This document shows, piece after piece, positions 25,424-33,729 of a DNA stretch of 64,000 nt. The DNA comes from Pseudomonadota bacterium. Its GTDB lineage: Bacteria; Pseudomonadota; Gammaproteobacteria; Competibacterales; Competibacteraceae. The notes beneath the pieces were generated by a model. It searched no databases and was not told the origin of the DNA. It saw only the letters and a program-made list of their open reading frames with translations. How positions within the stretch are numbered: the stretch's first letter is position 1; each line of letters opens with the position of its first letter. A program made the position numbers and the translations under genes. The stretch spans positions 61,074 through 125,073 of the forward strand of contig JAKLIY010000007.1 in assembly GCA_022709365.1 (NCBI GenBank), read 5' to 3'.

Positions 25424-26810
25424 AGATGAACAAGCCAAGGATCAGGACGACCACAAGGCCGACGACGGAGTTGCACAGCTCGAGCAGGCCCCAGGTTTTC
25501 AACGTGTCCTTGACGGACAGGTCGAAGTAGCCCTTGAACAACCAGAACGAGGCGTCGTTGATGTGCGTCAGCGTGTTGGATCCCGCCGCCGTGGCCAACA
25601 CGAGCAGGGCAGGATTCACGCTGGCCATCATGTGGCCGGTAGCCGGGTCCATCACGGCGGCACCGATAATGCCGGCGGCGGTCATCGCCGACACAACACC
25701 CTGACCGGTCGCTAACCGAATCAGGACGGTAATCAACCACGCCATCAGGTAGGGATTAGCCGCCGTGCCGGACATGAGGGATCCGATGTAGTCGCCGATG
25801 CCGGTGTCGACGATGGTTTGCTTGAGCGCCCCGCCCGCGCCGATGATGAGGACCACCATCGCGATCGCCTTTACGGCCCTCTCTACCATGTCCATCACCC
25901 ACTTGATTCCGTGTTTGGTGCGAATGCCGAAGAAGTAGAACGCGGCGACCATCGCGATAGAGATGGCGCTGAGCGACGAGCCGAAGAAGTTCACCCACTC
26001 GTAGGTGGCGGTGCCTTTTTGCAGCCAAATGTTGGCGATGGTGGCACTGATCATAATGATCGCGGGAATGAGCGGCACGAACAGGGAGATCCCGAACGAT
26101 GGGCGATCTTGGGGAGCCACCTCGTTGTCCGGGCGGAGGATCTCCGGCGTCGCGTAGTTCAGGTTGCCGAGGAACCGTGGAAGAACCCAGCCCGTGATGA
26201 TGACTGTCGGGATGGCCACGACCATGCCAATGATGTACACCATGCCGGTGTCGGCCTTATAGGCGTCAATCAGCGCCACTGGACCCGGTTGGGGCACGAA
26301 CAGGGAGTGAGCGGTCGTGGTGGCGGCGATCGCGGGGATGGCGATCTTCATAAACGGGATCTTCGCTTCGATCGCTACGGCGACGATCAGCGGCGCCATG
26401 ATGATGAACGCCACCTCGTAGAACATGGCAAGTCCGAACACCGTGCCGGTCAGCACCATCGCGATCTTGACGTTGCCGATCCCGAACTTAGCGATCAGCG
26501 TTTCCGCAATCTGAGTCGCCGCGCCGCTGTCCACCATCAGCTTGCCGATCACCGCGCCGAATACGACGATGAGCGCAAGGGCGCCCATCGTGCCGCCGAA
26601 TCCGCCCTGGATCGTCTTGAGCAGGGTCAATGGCGTCAGCGCAATCTTGCCGGCGGGCAGCCAGCCGATGCCGACGCATGCCATCTCGCTGAACCCGATG
26701 AACAGCGCTCCCAACAGGAGCGCCAGCATCGCATTGATATTCCACTTCATATTCAGAAGCAGCATCAGCCCGATGCCCAGTACCACGATAACAATGTGAA
26801 GCCAAAGCAT
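25422..26810 (-). CDS. Gluconate:H+ symporter, GntP family
   Basis: Inner-membrane transporter for gluconate or a related sugar acid, 462 residues, about 12-14 hydrophobic helices throughout. Family signatures are [37 protein letters not shown], the [18 protein letters not shown] loop and [16 protein letters not shown] near the C-terminus. The downstream aldose-epimerase gene on the same strand (upstream in transcription) suggests a small sugar uptake unit. No gluconate kinase or regulator is in the window. The upstream gap of 97 bp has no clear operator. Confidence 0.93.
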   Translation of the reverse strand: MLWLHIVIVVLGIGLMLLLNMKWNINAMLALLLGALFIGFSEMACVGIGWLPAGKIALTPLTLLKTIQGGFGGTMGALALIVVFGAVIGKLMVDSGAATQIAETLIAKFGIGNVKIAMVLTGTVFGLAMFYEVAFIIMAPLIVAVAIEAKIPFMKIAIPAIAATTTAHSLFVPQPGPVALIDAYKADTGMVYIIGMVVAIPTVIITGWVLPRFLGNLNYATPEILRPDNEVAPQDRPSFGISLFVPLIPAIIMISATIANIWLQKGTATYEWVNFFGSSLSAISIAMVAAFYFFGIRTKHGIKWVMDMVERAVKAIAMVVLIIGAGGALKQTIVDTGIGDYIGSLMSGTAANPYLMAWLITVLIRLATGQGVVSAMTAAGIIGAAVMDPATGHMMASVNPALLVLATAAGSNTLTHINDASFWLFKGYFDLSVKDTLKTWGLLELCNSVVGLVVVLILGLFI

Positions 26811-26907
26811 ATTTATTCTCCAGGGTGTTGAAGAGTATGTTTGACCGAATGGCGGTTAAGCAGGCTTGCGCCGCAAGCACGATGAGGGTTGAGAAGCACC
26901 CTCCTGG

Positions 26908-27789
26908 TCAGAGCGTAGGTTGCAAGCCGACCAATGACAACCGCTGGCGCATCAGGTGGGTTTCGCCCGGAGCGAGCGTAATGGCGTTGTCCAGGACGTT
27001 GGCGGCTTCAATGCAGATCATGCCCATCCACTCGTCATTCCCGAAGTCCGGCATGGCTTCGGCTTTCGCGGTCCACGGGTTCCACACGACGGTGTTGGCC
27101 GACCCCTCCTTGGAGATGTGGAGTTTCCGACCCCAAGTGGGATCGTCGAGAACGACCGTGCCGTGATGACGGTAGATCCGATCCGTCTCGGCGGTGATTT
27201 GTACCACACCGTCCTGGACACAGTTGGCGACACTCGCGCCACCGGCACGTTCCAAGTAGGGCTTGCCTTCCAAGCCCTCGACGCTGACATGACGCACGTC
27301 TCCCACGGCGATGTAGGTGTGGAGCGCCTCCTCGAACGTGAAAGGCTCATCGCCCGCGTTGTTGACCTTCAGGCCGATCTGGAGGTAGTCGGGGGTGAAA
27401 ATGACCCGCAGCATGACCATGAAGGCGTGAGGGAAGTTGGGTTGGTGCTCGATCTTCGTGCGGTCGAGCTGGTATTCCACCACCAGTCGCCCATTGCGAT
27501 CGAGGGTGTCGTCAACGTAATAACGGTTCCATGGGTATAGACGGGCGAAGCCATGCACCGGCTTGAGAGAGCCTTGCGCGCCCATGCCAAACCATGGAAA
27601 GGCCACCGGGACGCCACCCCGGAGGGGCTGGCCCGATTCATACATCGACTTGGCGCTCATCCAAAGCACCGGCCGCCCCTGAGGCTGCCAAGCGTAGACG
27701 TGAGCTCCGTAGTCGTAGACCCCGTAATGACCCGTCCCAGGGTGGGCCTCGACCCCTGCGAAAGGGTTCGTAATGATCTCGTGACTCAT
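26908..27789 (-). CDS. Aldose 1-epimerase family, hexose-6-phosphate mutarotase type
   Basis: A 293-residue galactose-mutarotase-fold enzyme of the YeaD group, which interconverts anomers of hexose 6-phosphates. Motifs include GGVPVAFPWFG, VHGFARLYPW and the catalytic-region EEALHTYIAVGD, WNPWTAKA and MICIEAANV. The start at 27789 is chosen because GGAGG lies 7-8 nt upstream; the open frame reaches 27858 but that extension lacks family similarity. It precedes the gluconate permease gene in the same direction. Confidence 0.88.
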   Translation of the reverse strand: MSHEIITNPFAGVEAHPGTGHYGVYDYGAHVYAWQPQGRPVLWMSAKSMYESGQPLRGGVPVAFPWFGMGAQGSLKPVHGFARLYPWNRYYVDDTLDRNGRLVVEYQLDRTKIEHQPNFPHAFMVMLRVIFTPDYLQIGLKVNNAGDEPFTFEEALHTYIAVGDVRHVSVEGLEGKPYLERAGGASVANCVQDGVVQITAETDRIYRHHGTVVLDDPTWGRKLHISKEGSANTVVWNPWTAKAEAMPDFGNDEWMGMICIEAANVLDNAITLAPGETHLMRQRLSLVGLQPTL

Positions 27790-28043
27790 CTCTTCCCTCC
27801 TCAATGGATCGCCAGTCTGAGTGACACCAGTTGTGGTGATTGTTGATGACATTATCATTATAGAGCGCTCCTATACCTGTAGCGACCCGCAATCGAAAAC
27901 CGGCAAACCGGCAATCGTGCGTGTTTTTCAACGGCCGTAACCCGTCGAGTGCGGGGTAGCGACGGCTGGCTGGGGTCAAGGTGGAACGGTGGGTTCCCCT
28001 GGCCGCTAAGCGCGAGCCAGTAAGATACGCGATGTTCGACTTT

Positions 28044-28300
28044 TCAGGCGATCAGGCCCTCAAGCTGGAGGTCTGACCGACCGACTAGCCGGTTCATGAA
28101 AATACCCAAGGTGTGCGCTAAGACTTTTCGGGCGATCCGACTCGTCAAGTGCCCAACAGCCCGCGCCCGGATTTTCTCAAAATGAAACGGCTCGGTCAGT
28201 TGACCGGATGCCGACGGTCGCCAACTCCGCCTGAAGAAAGGCGCTAATGTAACCTTTGTCGCCGATCACTAGGCCCTGAACGCCCTCGATCAAATCCCAA
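28044..28300 (-). pseudogene. IS982-family transposase remnant (C-terminal part)
   Basis: On the minus strand a fragment GDKGYISAFLQAELATVGI is joined, after loss of the middle region, to LTEPFHFEKIRARAVGHLTS and RIARKVLAHTLGIFMNRLVG, ending LEGLIA-stop at 28044. These match the DKGY and C-terminal helices of IS982 transposases. It abuts the IS1595-type end at 28301, so one element inserted next to or into the other. Confidence 0.75.
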
Positions 28301-28466
28301 CCTGATTAGCAAGATTCTTCAGCCCGACGAAGCCAACGGGCAGGGCGCGGCCCGATGGCGGTTGCAGCGATGAGTAGTCGATTAGGAAGGGGGTCGAGAT
28401 GAAAGCGTCGGTTGAAGCGGTCAGCGAAGGCGGCCAAGTCGCGTGAGTCCTATTTGACAAATCAGG
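28301..28466 (-). mobile_element. Second, shorter IS1595-type remnant
   Basis: A 166-bp near-identical copy of the left part of the element at 23741: the same 24-bp end (28301-28324) and transposase C-terminus (DLAAFADRFNRRFHLDPLPN), then a jump from TTGACAA to AATCAGG, the last 7 bp of the right end. This is a more deeply deleted derivative in the same orientation. The two copies bracket 4.0 kb holding DUF599, gntP and the epimerase. Confidence 0.8.
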
Positions 28467-28578
28467 AAGTTTTTTCACCTCGCATCCCGCATCCTGAATA
28501 ACCGAAATGACCATGCACGCCCCCTTCCAAGCTGTTTACACTGCGCCTTCTCAATCGTCATTCACTGGAATGTCTGCC

Positions 28579-28989
28579 ATGAGCCATACCATTACCATCA
28601 AGGTCCGGGGCTATCATCTCGACTTGTATCGCCACGTCAACAATGCCCGCTATCTGGAATTTCTGGAAGAAGCCCGCTGGAGCTTTCTGGAAAGCCGGGG
28701 CAATCTCGAATCTCTCGACAAGAGCGGTCATACCTTTGCCGTCGTCAACATCAACATCAACTATCGCCGCGCCGCCTATATGGGTGAAGTCCTGCACATC
28801 ACCACCTCCATCAAGGCGATTGGCGCCCGCAGTTGCGTCATGCATCAACTCGTCACCCTCCAGGGGACTGACATTGTGATTGCCGATGCCGACGTTACCT
28901 TCGTCCTCGTGGATACCCGAACGGAAAAAGCAGCGCCGTTGGAGGGCGAATTGCGGGAAGCTATGGAATGGATGGCTAAACCGACGTGA
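28579..28989 (+). CDS. Acyl-CoA thioesterase, 4HBT/YbgC-FadM type
   Basis: Hotdog-fold thioesterase of 136 residues. The active-site strand is GYHLDLYRHVNNARYLEFLEEARW (His/Asn, with the Asp replaced in part by the HLD motif), then NININYRRAAYMGEVLHI. The start at 28579 (MSHTITIKV) is preferred because family members begin close to the first beta strand; ATGs at 28507 and 28570 are also in frame and no strong ribosome site decides. Substrate is likely a medium or long acyl-CoA, inferred. Confidence 0.85.
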   Translation: MSHTITIKVRGYHLDLYRHVNNARYLEFLEEARWSFLESRGNLESLDKSGHTFAVVNININYRRAAYMGEVLHITTSIKAIGARSCVMHQLVTLQGTDIVIADADVTFVLVDTRTEKAAPLEGELREAMEWMAKPT

Positions 28990-29045
28990 ACCCCGGATGG
29001 TCTGATGCACTGATTCGAGGATCATCGGGCCGGCGCTTTTCATCC

Positions 29046-29070
29046 GCCTCCCCTCTTGTAGAAGAGGGCT
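29046..29070. repeat. Degenerate palindromic repeat, family A
   Basis: GCCTCCCCTCTTGTAGAAGAGGGC hairpin in the gap between the converging thioesterase and YceI genes. It could act as a terminator for either, though no T-run follows. Confidence 0.6.
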
Positions 29071-29096
29071 GAGTGGTTACACCTCGGCGATTAAAA

Positions 29097-29684
29097 CTAT
29101 TCCTTAATGGCCTCGACGGCGATGTCGATCCGCACTTCGTCGCTCACATGCGGCACATACTTGTCAGCGTTGAACTCGGAGCGCTTGATGACGGTATGGG
29201 CGTTCGCACCAATCGTGTCCTTCTTCAGCATCGGGTGCGGCATGGCCTGAAAGGAGGTCACGGTGAGCGTCACCGGCTGGGTCACTCCCTTTAACGTCAG
29301 ATTGCCATGCACCGCCACCGGTCGGTCGCCTTCGAAAACAACCCGGTTGGATTTGAACGTAGCCGTCGGATATTTGGCCGTGTCGAGAAAATCCTCGCCT
29401 TGGATGTGCTCATCGAAGGCCGCGTAACCGGTATCGACCGACCGGGTATCGATGACGATGTCCACCTCACCGGTCTTCGCCTCCTTATCCAGGATGATTT
29501 TGCCGGTGGTCTTGTTGAAGCGGTTCAACTGCGTTGAGTAACCCAGGTGATTATACGAGAAACGGGGAAATGTATGGGTTCCTTCAATCACATAAGTCTC
29601 CGGTGCCGCCAGTGCAGGAGCGGTAGTGGCGACGGTTGCAGCAGCGAGAACGAGAGCGGCTGAAAGTGAGGTCAGTTTTTTCAT
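29097..29684 (-). CDS. YceI family periplasmic protein (first copy)
   Basis: A 195-residue lipocalin-like protein that binds isoprenoid or other amphiphilic ligands. Signal peptide MKKLTSLSAALVLAAATVATTAPALA, then TYVIEGTHTFPRFSYNHLGYS, EVDIVIDTRSVDTG, FKSNRVVFEGDRPVAVHGNLTLKGVTQPV. Start 29684 has TAACTGGAGAATC upstream. It is the last gene of an operon DOPA dioxygenase-like, cytochrome b561, YceI, YceI; the pairing of YceI with b561 is common in proteobacteria. Confidence 0.92.
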   Translation of the reverse strand: MKKLTSLSAALVLAAATVATTAPALAAPETYVIEGTHTFPRFSYNHLGYSTQLNRFNKTTGKIILDKEAKTGEVDIVIDTRSVDTGYAAFDEHIQGEDFLDTAKYPTATFKSNRVVFEGDRPVAVHGNLTLKGVTQPVTLTVTSFQAMPHPMLKKDTIGANAHTVIKRSEFNADKYVPHVSDEVRIDIAVEAIKE

Positions 29685-29712
29685 GGAGATTCTCCAGTTA
29701 GGGTTGAAAAGG

Positions 29713-30279
29713 TTATTCGCCAGCGTTGGCGGTGATACGGAACTGAATCTGGACTTCGTTGGCCACGACATCGAAAGCCGCCCACGACCCTTCACCGATA
29801 GCAAAATCGGCGCGGCGGAGGGTAAAGCCGCCGGCGAAGACGCCGGTCTGGCCCTGCGCCGTGAAGGTCGCCGGGACCACGATGTCCTGCGTCTTGCCCT
29901 TGATGGTCAGTGGGCCGGTGACTTCGTAACGGTGTTCGCCGAGCGCCTTGACGCTGCTCGCCATGAAGCGTGCGGTCGGAAACGCGGCGGTGTTGAACCA
30001 GGTTTTGCCAGCGACTTCCTCATCACCCTCGGCGGAACCGGTATCGATGCTGGCCAGATCGACGTCGATAGTCGTTTTGGCTGCTGCCGGGTTGGCCGGA
30101 TCGAAGTTCAGTTGCGCGGTGAATCGACTGAACTTCCCGTCCATGGCGACGCCCATCTGTTGGTAAGCGAACGTGATCGCACTCTGGTCAGCCTGGATTT
30201 GCTGATAGGTAACGGCGTGGGCGCTGAAGGGCAGAGCCGCTGCGAGGGTCAGAATGAGGGCTATCGGTTTCATGGTCAT
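29713..30279 (-). CDS. YceI family periplasmic protein (second copy)
   Basis: A 188-residue paralogue with signal peptide MKPIALILTLAAALPFSAHA and the YceI pattern DQSAITFAYQQMGVAMDGKFSRF, TIDVDLASIDTG, VTGPLTIKGKTQDI. It is divergent in sequence from its neighbour, so it is an old duplication. The start ATG overlaps the cytochrome b561 stop by 4 nt, which supports translational coupling. Ligand unknown. Confidence 0.92.
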   Translation of the reverse strand: MTMKPIALILTLAAALPFSAHAVTYQQIQADQSAITFAYQQMGVAMDGKFSRFTAQLNFDPANPAAAKTTIDVDLASIDTGSAEGDEEVAGKTWFNTAAFPTARFMASSVKALGEHRYEVTGPLTIKGKTQDIVVPATFTAQGQTGVFAGGFTLRRADFAIGEGSWAAFDVVANEVQIQFRITANAGE

Positions 30280-30818
30280 TTGTCCGTGGGGTGAGCGGGC
30301 AACATGCGGGTAAGGATGTCGTCCTTGTCGATGAAGTGGTGCTTCAGCGCCGCGCCGACGTGGCCTGCGATCACCACGATGAACAGCCAGTTGAGGCTTT
30401 CGTGGACCGTCTGCAACAGATCGCCCAGTTCCTTGTTTTTATCCACCAGGTCAGGGATCGGCAGGATGCCGAACCAGACCGTCTGGAAGCCTTTGGCCGA
30501 ACTCATCAGCCAGCCGGACAGCGGGATGGCGATCATCAGCAGATAAAGCAGTGCGTGGCCGGCATGGGCGGCGAGCTGCATCACCTTCGGCATCGCATCG
30601 GGCAAAGCGGGCGGCCGATGGGTGACGCGCCAGGCCAGACGAAACAGCACGAGCAGGAAAACCGTTACGCCGGCCCATTTGTGCCAGGAATAAAGCTGTA
30701 GCTTCTGCGGCGACAACGGCAAGCCTTGCATATAAAAGCCCAGCGCCAACAAACCAAACAACAGGAGGGCCATCAGCCAGTGCAGGGTTTTTGCCGTAGC
30801 AGTGTAGTGAGTCGTCAT
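30276..30818 (-). CDS. Cytochrome b561 family protein
   Basis: A 180-residue dihaem membrane cytochrome. Four helices with the haem-ligating His pattern: AKTLHWLMALL, YSWHKWAGVTVFLL, LAAHAGHALLYLL and HVGAALKHHFIDKDDIL. The bacterial b561 family moves electrons between quinol and periplasmic acceptors or superoxide. It sits 8 bp after the dioxygenase-like gene and overlaps the YceI gene, so all four are one operon on the minus strand. Confidence 0.92.
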   Translation of the reverse strand: MTTHYTATAKTLHWLMALLLFGLLALGFYMQGLPLSPQKLQLYSWHKWAGVTVFLLVLFRLAWRVTHRPPALPDAMPKVMQLAAHAGHALLYLLMIAIPLSGWLMSSAKGFQTVWFGILPIPDLVDKNKELGDLLQTVHESLNWLFIVVIAGHVGAALKHHFIDKDDILTRMLPAHPTDK

Positions 30819-30826
30819 AGGTCACC

Positions 30827-31624
30827 TCATGCGTGCGGTAGAAAAGCGTAGGCGTCCATGGCGAGTACATAATCGTCGATGCCCGCATGGAAGCGTTGAA
30901 CCTCGGCTGGGTCCCCGGCGGCGCCGAGCGCCACATACAGCGGCAATAAATGCTCGTCGGTCGGGTGAGCCTGGACCGCGCCCGGCGCTTGCCGACGATA
31001 ATCCAGCAGTCCAGCCAGGTCGCGAGCCGTCAGGCGGTCGGCCATCCAGTCAGTAAATTCACGCACATACGCCGGGGTCTGGCCACCATTGCGCCCGGCC
31101 TTTTGGAAATCGCGCAAGTTATGCGTGATGTTACCGGAGGCGATCACCAGGAACCCCTGGGCGACCAACGGCGCTAGCGCCTGACCAAGTCGATAAGCGG
31201 CTTCCGGGCCGCCCTGACTCTGGATTGACAGCGGGATCACCGGAATGTCGGCGTCGGGGAACATCATCCGCAACGGGACCCAGGCGCCATGATCCAGGCC
31301 ACGCTGCGGGTCCGGCTGGACCGGCAGACCGGCTGCCTCGATGGCCGTGACTACCTGTTGGGCCGCCTCGCGGCAACCGGTGGCTGGGTAACGCAGCGTG
31401 TACAGGACTTCCGGGAATCCCCAAAAATCGTGGATCGTGTCCGGGCGGTCGGCGAAACCCACAGTCGGCGTGACCGTATCCCAATGCGCGCTGATGATCA
31501 CAATCGCGCGCGGTCGCGGCAGCGAATGGGCCATAGTAACCAGCGCCGCGCCGGCAGCGCCGGGGCGTAACGCGAAAGTCGGCGCACCGTGAGGGACAAA
31601 TAAGACCGGTAGCGTGGGGGTCAT
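30827..31624 (-). CDS. Extradiol dioxygenase, LigB/YgiD (4,5-DOPA dioxygenase) family
   Basis: A 265-residue class III non-haem iron or zinc enzyme. Candidate metal and active-site residues occur in LFVPHGAPTFAL, IISAHWDTVTP, LDHGAWVPLRMMFPDADIPV and ASGNITHNLRDF. In enterobacteria YgiD cleaves L-DOPA in vitro; the physiological substrate is unclear. It heads the operon with cytochrome b561 and two YceI genes and is divergent from a LysR gene, which is the likely regulator. Confidence 0.9.
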   Translation of the reverse strand: MTPTLPVLFVPHGAPTFALRPGAAGAALVTMAHSLPRPRAIVIISAHWDTVTPTVGFADRPDTIHDFWGFPEVLYTLRYPATGCREAAQQVVTAIEAAGLPVQPDPQRGLDHGAWVPLRMMFPDADIPVIPLSIQSQGGPEAAYRLGQALAPLVAQGFLVIASGNITHNLRDFQKAGRNGGQTPAYVREFTDWMADRLTARDLAGLLDYRRQAPGAVQAHPTDEHLLPLYVALGAAGDPAEVQRFHAGIDDYVLAMDAYAFLPHA

Positions 31625-31719
31625 GGCAATTTCTCCAAAAATGATGGATGAAGTTTACCCTTCCCGAATGGAGCGAAATAGCCGACAATCCGCAAATCTT
31701 TATTGCGGAAATGGCAACA

Positions 31720-32613
31720 ATGGATCGGCTTGAAGCGATGAGTCTGTTTGTGCGGGTGGCGGAACGGGGCAATTTTGCCGCCGTGGCCGAGCAACTCGGT
31801 GTAGCGCGTTCGGTGGTGACCCGGCAGATCGCCGCGCTGGAAACCCACCTCGGCATCAAGCTGATGACGCGCAGCACACGCCGACTGGCGCTGACCTCGG
31901 CTGGCGCGGTCTATCTGGAAAAATGCCGGGTGATTTTGAATCTGGTGGAGGCCGCCGAAACCGATGTCGCGGAAGAACACCTGACGCCGCGCGGGAATCT
32001 CCGCATCGGCCTGCCGCTCATCTTCGGTCTGAAGCGTCTGCTGCCTGGGCTGCTCGACTTCGCGCAGCGCTATCCGGAGGTTAGCCTGGACATGGATTAC
32101 ACCGACCGGCGATTGAATCTGATCGAGGAGGGATTTGACCTGTCCATCCGCATCACCGATCGACTGGAACCGGGCGACATTGTGCGCAAACTCGGTTCCT
32201 GTCGATTGCTGGTCGTGGCCGCCCCGGACTACCTCGCACGGCACGGACGCCCGCAGCATCCCGCCGAGCTGAAGCATCATGAATGCCTGACGTACACCAA
32301 CGATGCCCGCAACGCGAGCTGGTTATTCCAGGCAGAGGGTCGCCTGGAGCCTGTCGATGTACGCAGCCGTATCAGCGCCAATAACGGTGATGCGCTGATG
32401 GAAGCGGCGGCTTCCGGGATGGGAATCGCCCTGCAACCGGATTTTATCGTCGAGCCGTTTCTGGCGGCAGGGAAAGTCAAAGCCCTTCTGGAGTCGTTCA
32501 CCCCGCCAACTCTCGGCGTTTATGCGCTGCTCCCCAGCAATCGCTATATGCCTTATCGAGTTCGGGTCTTGATTGACTTCCTGGCGGCTTGGTTGAAAGG
32601 GGCGGGATCGTGA
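31720..32613 (+). CDS. LysR-family transcriptional regulator
   Basis: A 297-residue regulator: winged helix-turn-helix at 1-60 (SLFVRVAERGNFAAVAEQLGVARSVVTRQIAALE) and a periplasmic-binding-protein-like effector domain (about 90-290). The start at 31720 fits the usual LysR N-terminus; upstream in-frame ATGs at 31648 and 31711 would add non-conserved residues. The roughly 95-bp divergent gap to the dioxygenase-like gene probably holds its operator, but no clear T-N11-A box was identified. Sequence resembles the CrgA/AaeR-type subgroup; effector unknown. Confidence 0.92.
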   Translation: MDRLEAMSLFVRVAERGNFAAVAEQLGVARSVVTRQIAALETHLGIKLMTRSTRRLALTSAGAVYLEKCRVILNLVEAAETDVAEEHLTPRGNLRIGLPLIFGLKRLLPGLLDFAQRYPEVSLDMDYTDRRLNLIEEGFDLSIRITDRLEPGDIVRKLGSCRLLVVAAPDYLARHGRPQHPAELKHHECLTYTNDARNASWLFQAEGRLEPVDVRSRISANNGDALMEAAASGMGIALQPDFIVEPFLAAGKVKALLESFTPPTLGVYALLPSNRYMPYRVRVLIDFLAAWLKGAGS

Positions 32614-32691
32614 GTTGTCGTAGGCGGAAAAATCCCGCTGAAATTTCACCGGAGAAAGACGCTCCTGGGCCACCAGGGGGAAACCCTGAGA

Positions 32692-33663
32692 TCAAGAATC
32701 CCGCGTTTCCCATCGCCAGGCGTGGGCGATAATGGTTGCTAAATCCGCATAACGCGGCGTCCAGCCCAGTTCTGCCTGCGCTCGCCGGGAATCGGCGACC
32801 AGCCGCGCCGGGTCGCCGGGCCGCCGTGCGCTGTACTGCACAGGAATTTCCCGCCCGGTCACTTGGCGGGCGGTTGCAATCACTTCCTGCACGGAGAAGC
32901 CGTTGCCGTTACCGAGGTTGTAAGCGGCGCTGTTCCCGCCTTCCCACAATCGTTGCAACGCCAGCAGGTGCGCCTCGCAAAGATCGTTGACGTGGATATA
33001 GTCGCGGATACAGGTGCCATCCGGGGTGTCGTAATCGTTGCCGAAGACCGTGAGGTACGGTCGGCGGCCACTGGCGGCTTGCAGGACCAGGGGAATCAGA
33101 TGGGTTTCCGGGTCATGGCGTTCCCCCAGTTCGCCATCCGGATCGGCCCCGGCAGCGTTGAAGTAGCGCAGGCTGACGGATTTGAGACCGTAGGCGGTGT
33201 CGTAATCCTCCAGCATCTGCTCGACCATCCATTTGCCCCGGCCATAGGGATTGATCGGTTGTTTGGGGTGTTCCTCGTCAATCGGAATGCGTACCGGCTC
33301 GCCGAAAATCGCCGCCGTGGACGAGAAAATGAAGCAGCGCACCCGTCGCGCCACCATCACGTCCAGCAGGTTTTGGGTCTTGAAAACATTGTTACGGTAG
33401 TACTTGGCCGGCTCGCGCACCGATTCGCCCACCTGGATGTGCGAGGCGAAATGCATCACCCCATCGAACCGAATCTCCCGGCACAGGTCTTCGAGGGCGT
33501 CGCGTTCAAACAGATCGCCCAACACGAATCGCGCGCCCCGGACGGCATCGCGATATCCAGCGGACAGATTGTCCAGCACCGTCACTTTGAACCCGCGCTG
33601 AACCAGTAACTTCACCATGTGAGAGCCGATATAGCCGGCTCCGCCCACCACCAGTACATGCAT
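32692..33663 (-). CDS. galE: UDP-glucose 4-epimerase
   Basis: Extended short-chain dehydrogenase, 323 residues, interconverting UDP-glucose and UDP-galactose for polysaccharide synthesis. NAD site GGAGYIGSHMV at the N-terminus, the SSTAAIFGEP strand with Ser/Thr, and the catalytic YxxxK in NPYGRGKWM. CIRDYIHVNDLCEAH and NLGNGNGFSVQEVI are typical of GalE. It converges with the LysR gene and lies downstream of the RND efflux gene on the same strand with a 66-bp gap. Confidence 0.93.
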   Translation of the reverse strand: MHVLVVGGAGYIGSHMVKLLVQRGFKVTVLDNLSAGYRDAVRGARFVLGDLFERDALEDLCREIRFDGVMHFASHIQVGESVREPAKYYRNNVFKTQNLLDVMVARRVRCFIFSSTAAIFGEPVRIPIDEEHPKQPINPYGRGKWMVEQMLEDYDTAYGLKSVSLRYFNAAGADPDGELGERHDPETHLIPLVLQAASGRRPYLTVFGNDYDTPDGTCIRDYIHVNDLCEAHLLALQRLWEGGNSAAYNLGNGNGFSVQEVIATARQVTGREIPVQYSARRPGDPARLVADSRRAQAELGWTPRYADLATIIAHAWRWETRDS

Positions 33664-33729
33664 TGTCTTTTCCTCGTTTTTTTCCAGCGCGCGGCGTCAA
33701 GAAGGATGAATCGACTGTCCCGCTGGGCG

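Noticed and set aside
25818..26831. 337-codon open frame on the plus strand
   Set aside because: Antisense to the gluconate permease gene; rich in His/Arg/Asp as expected for the complement of a membrane protein.
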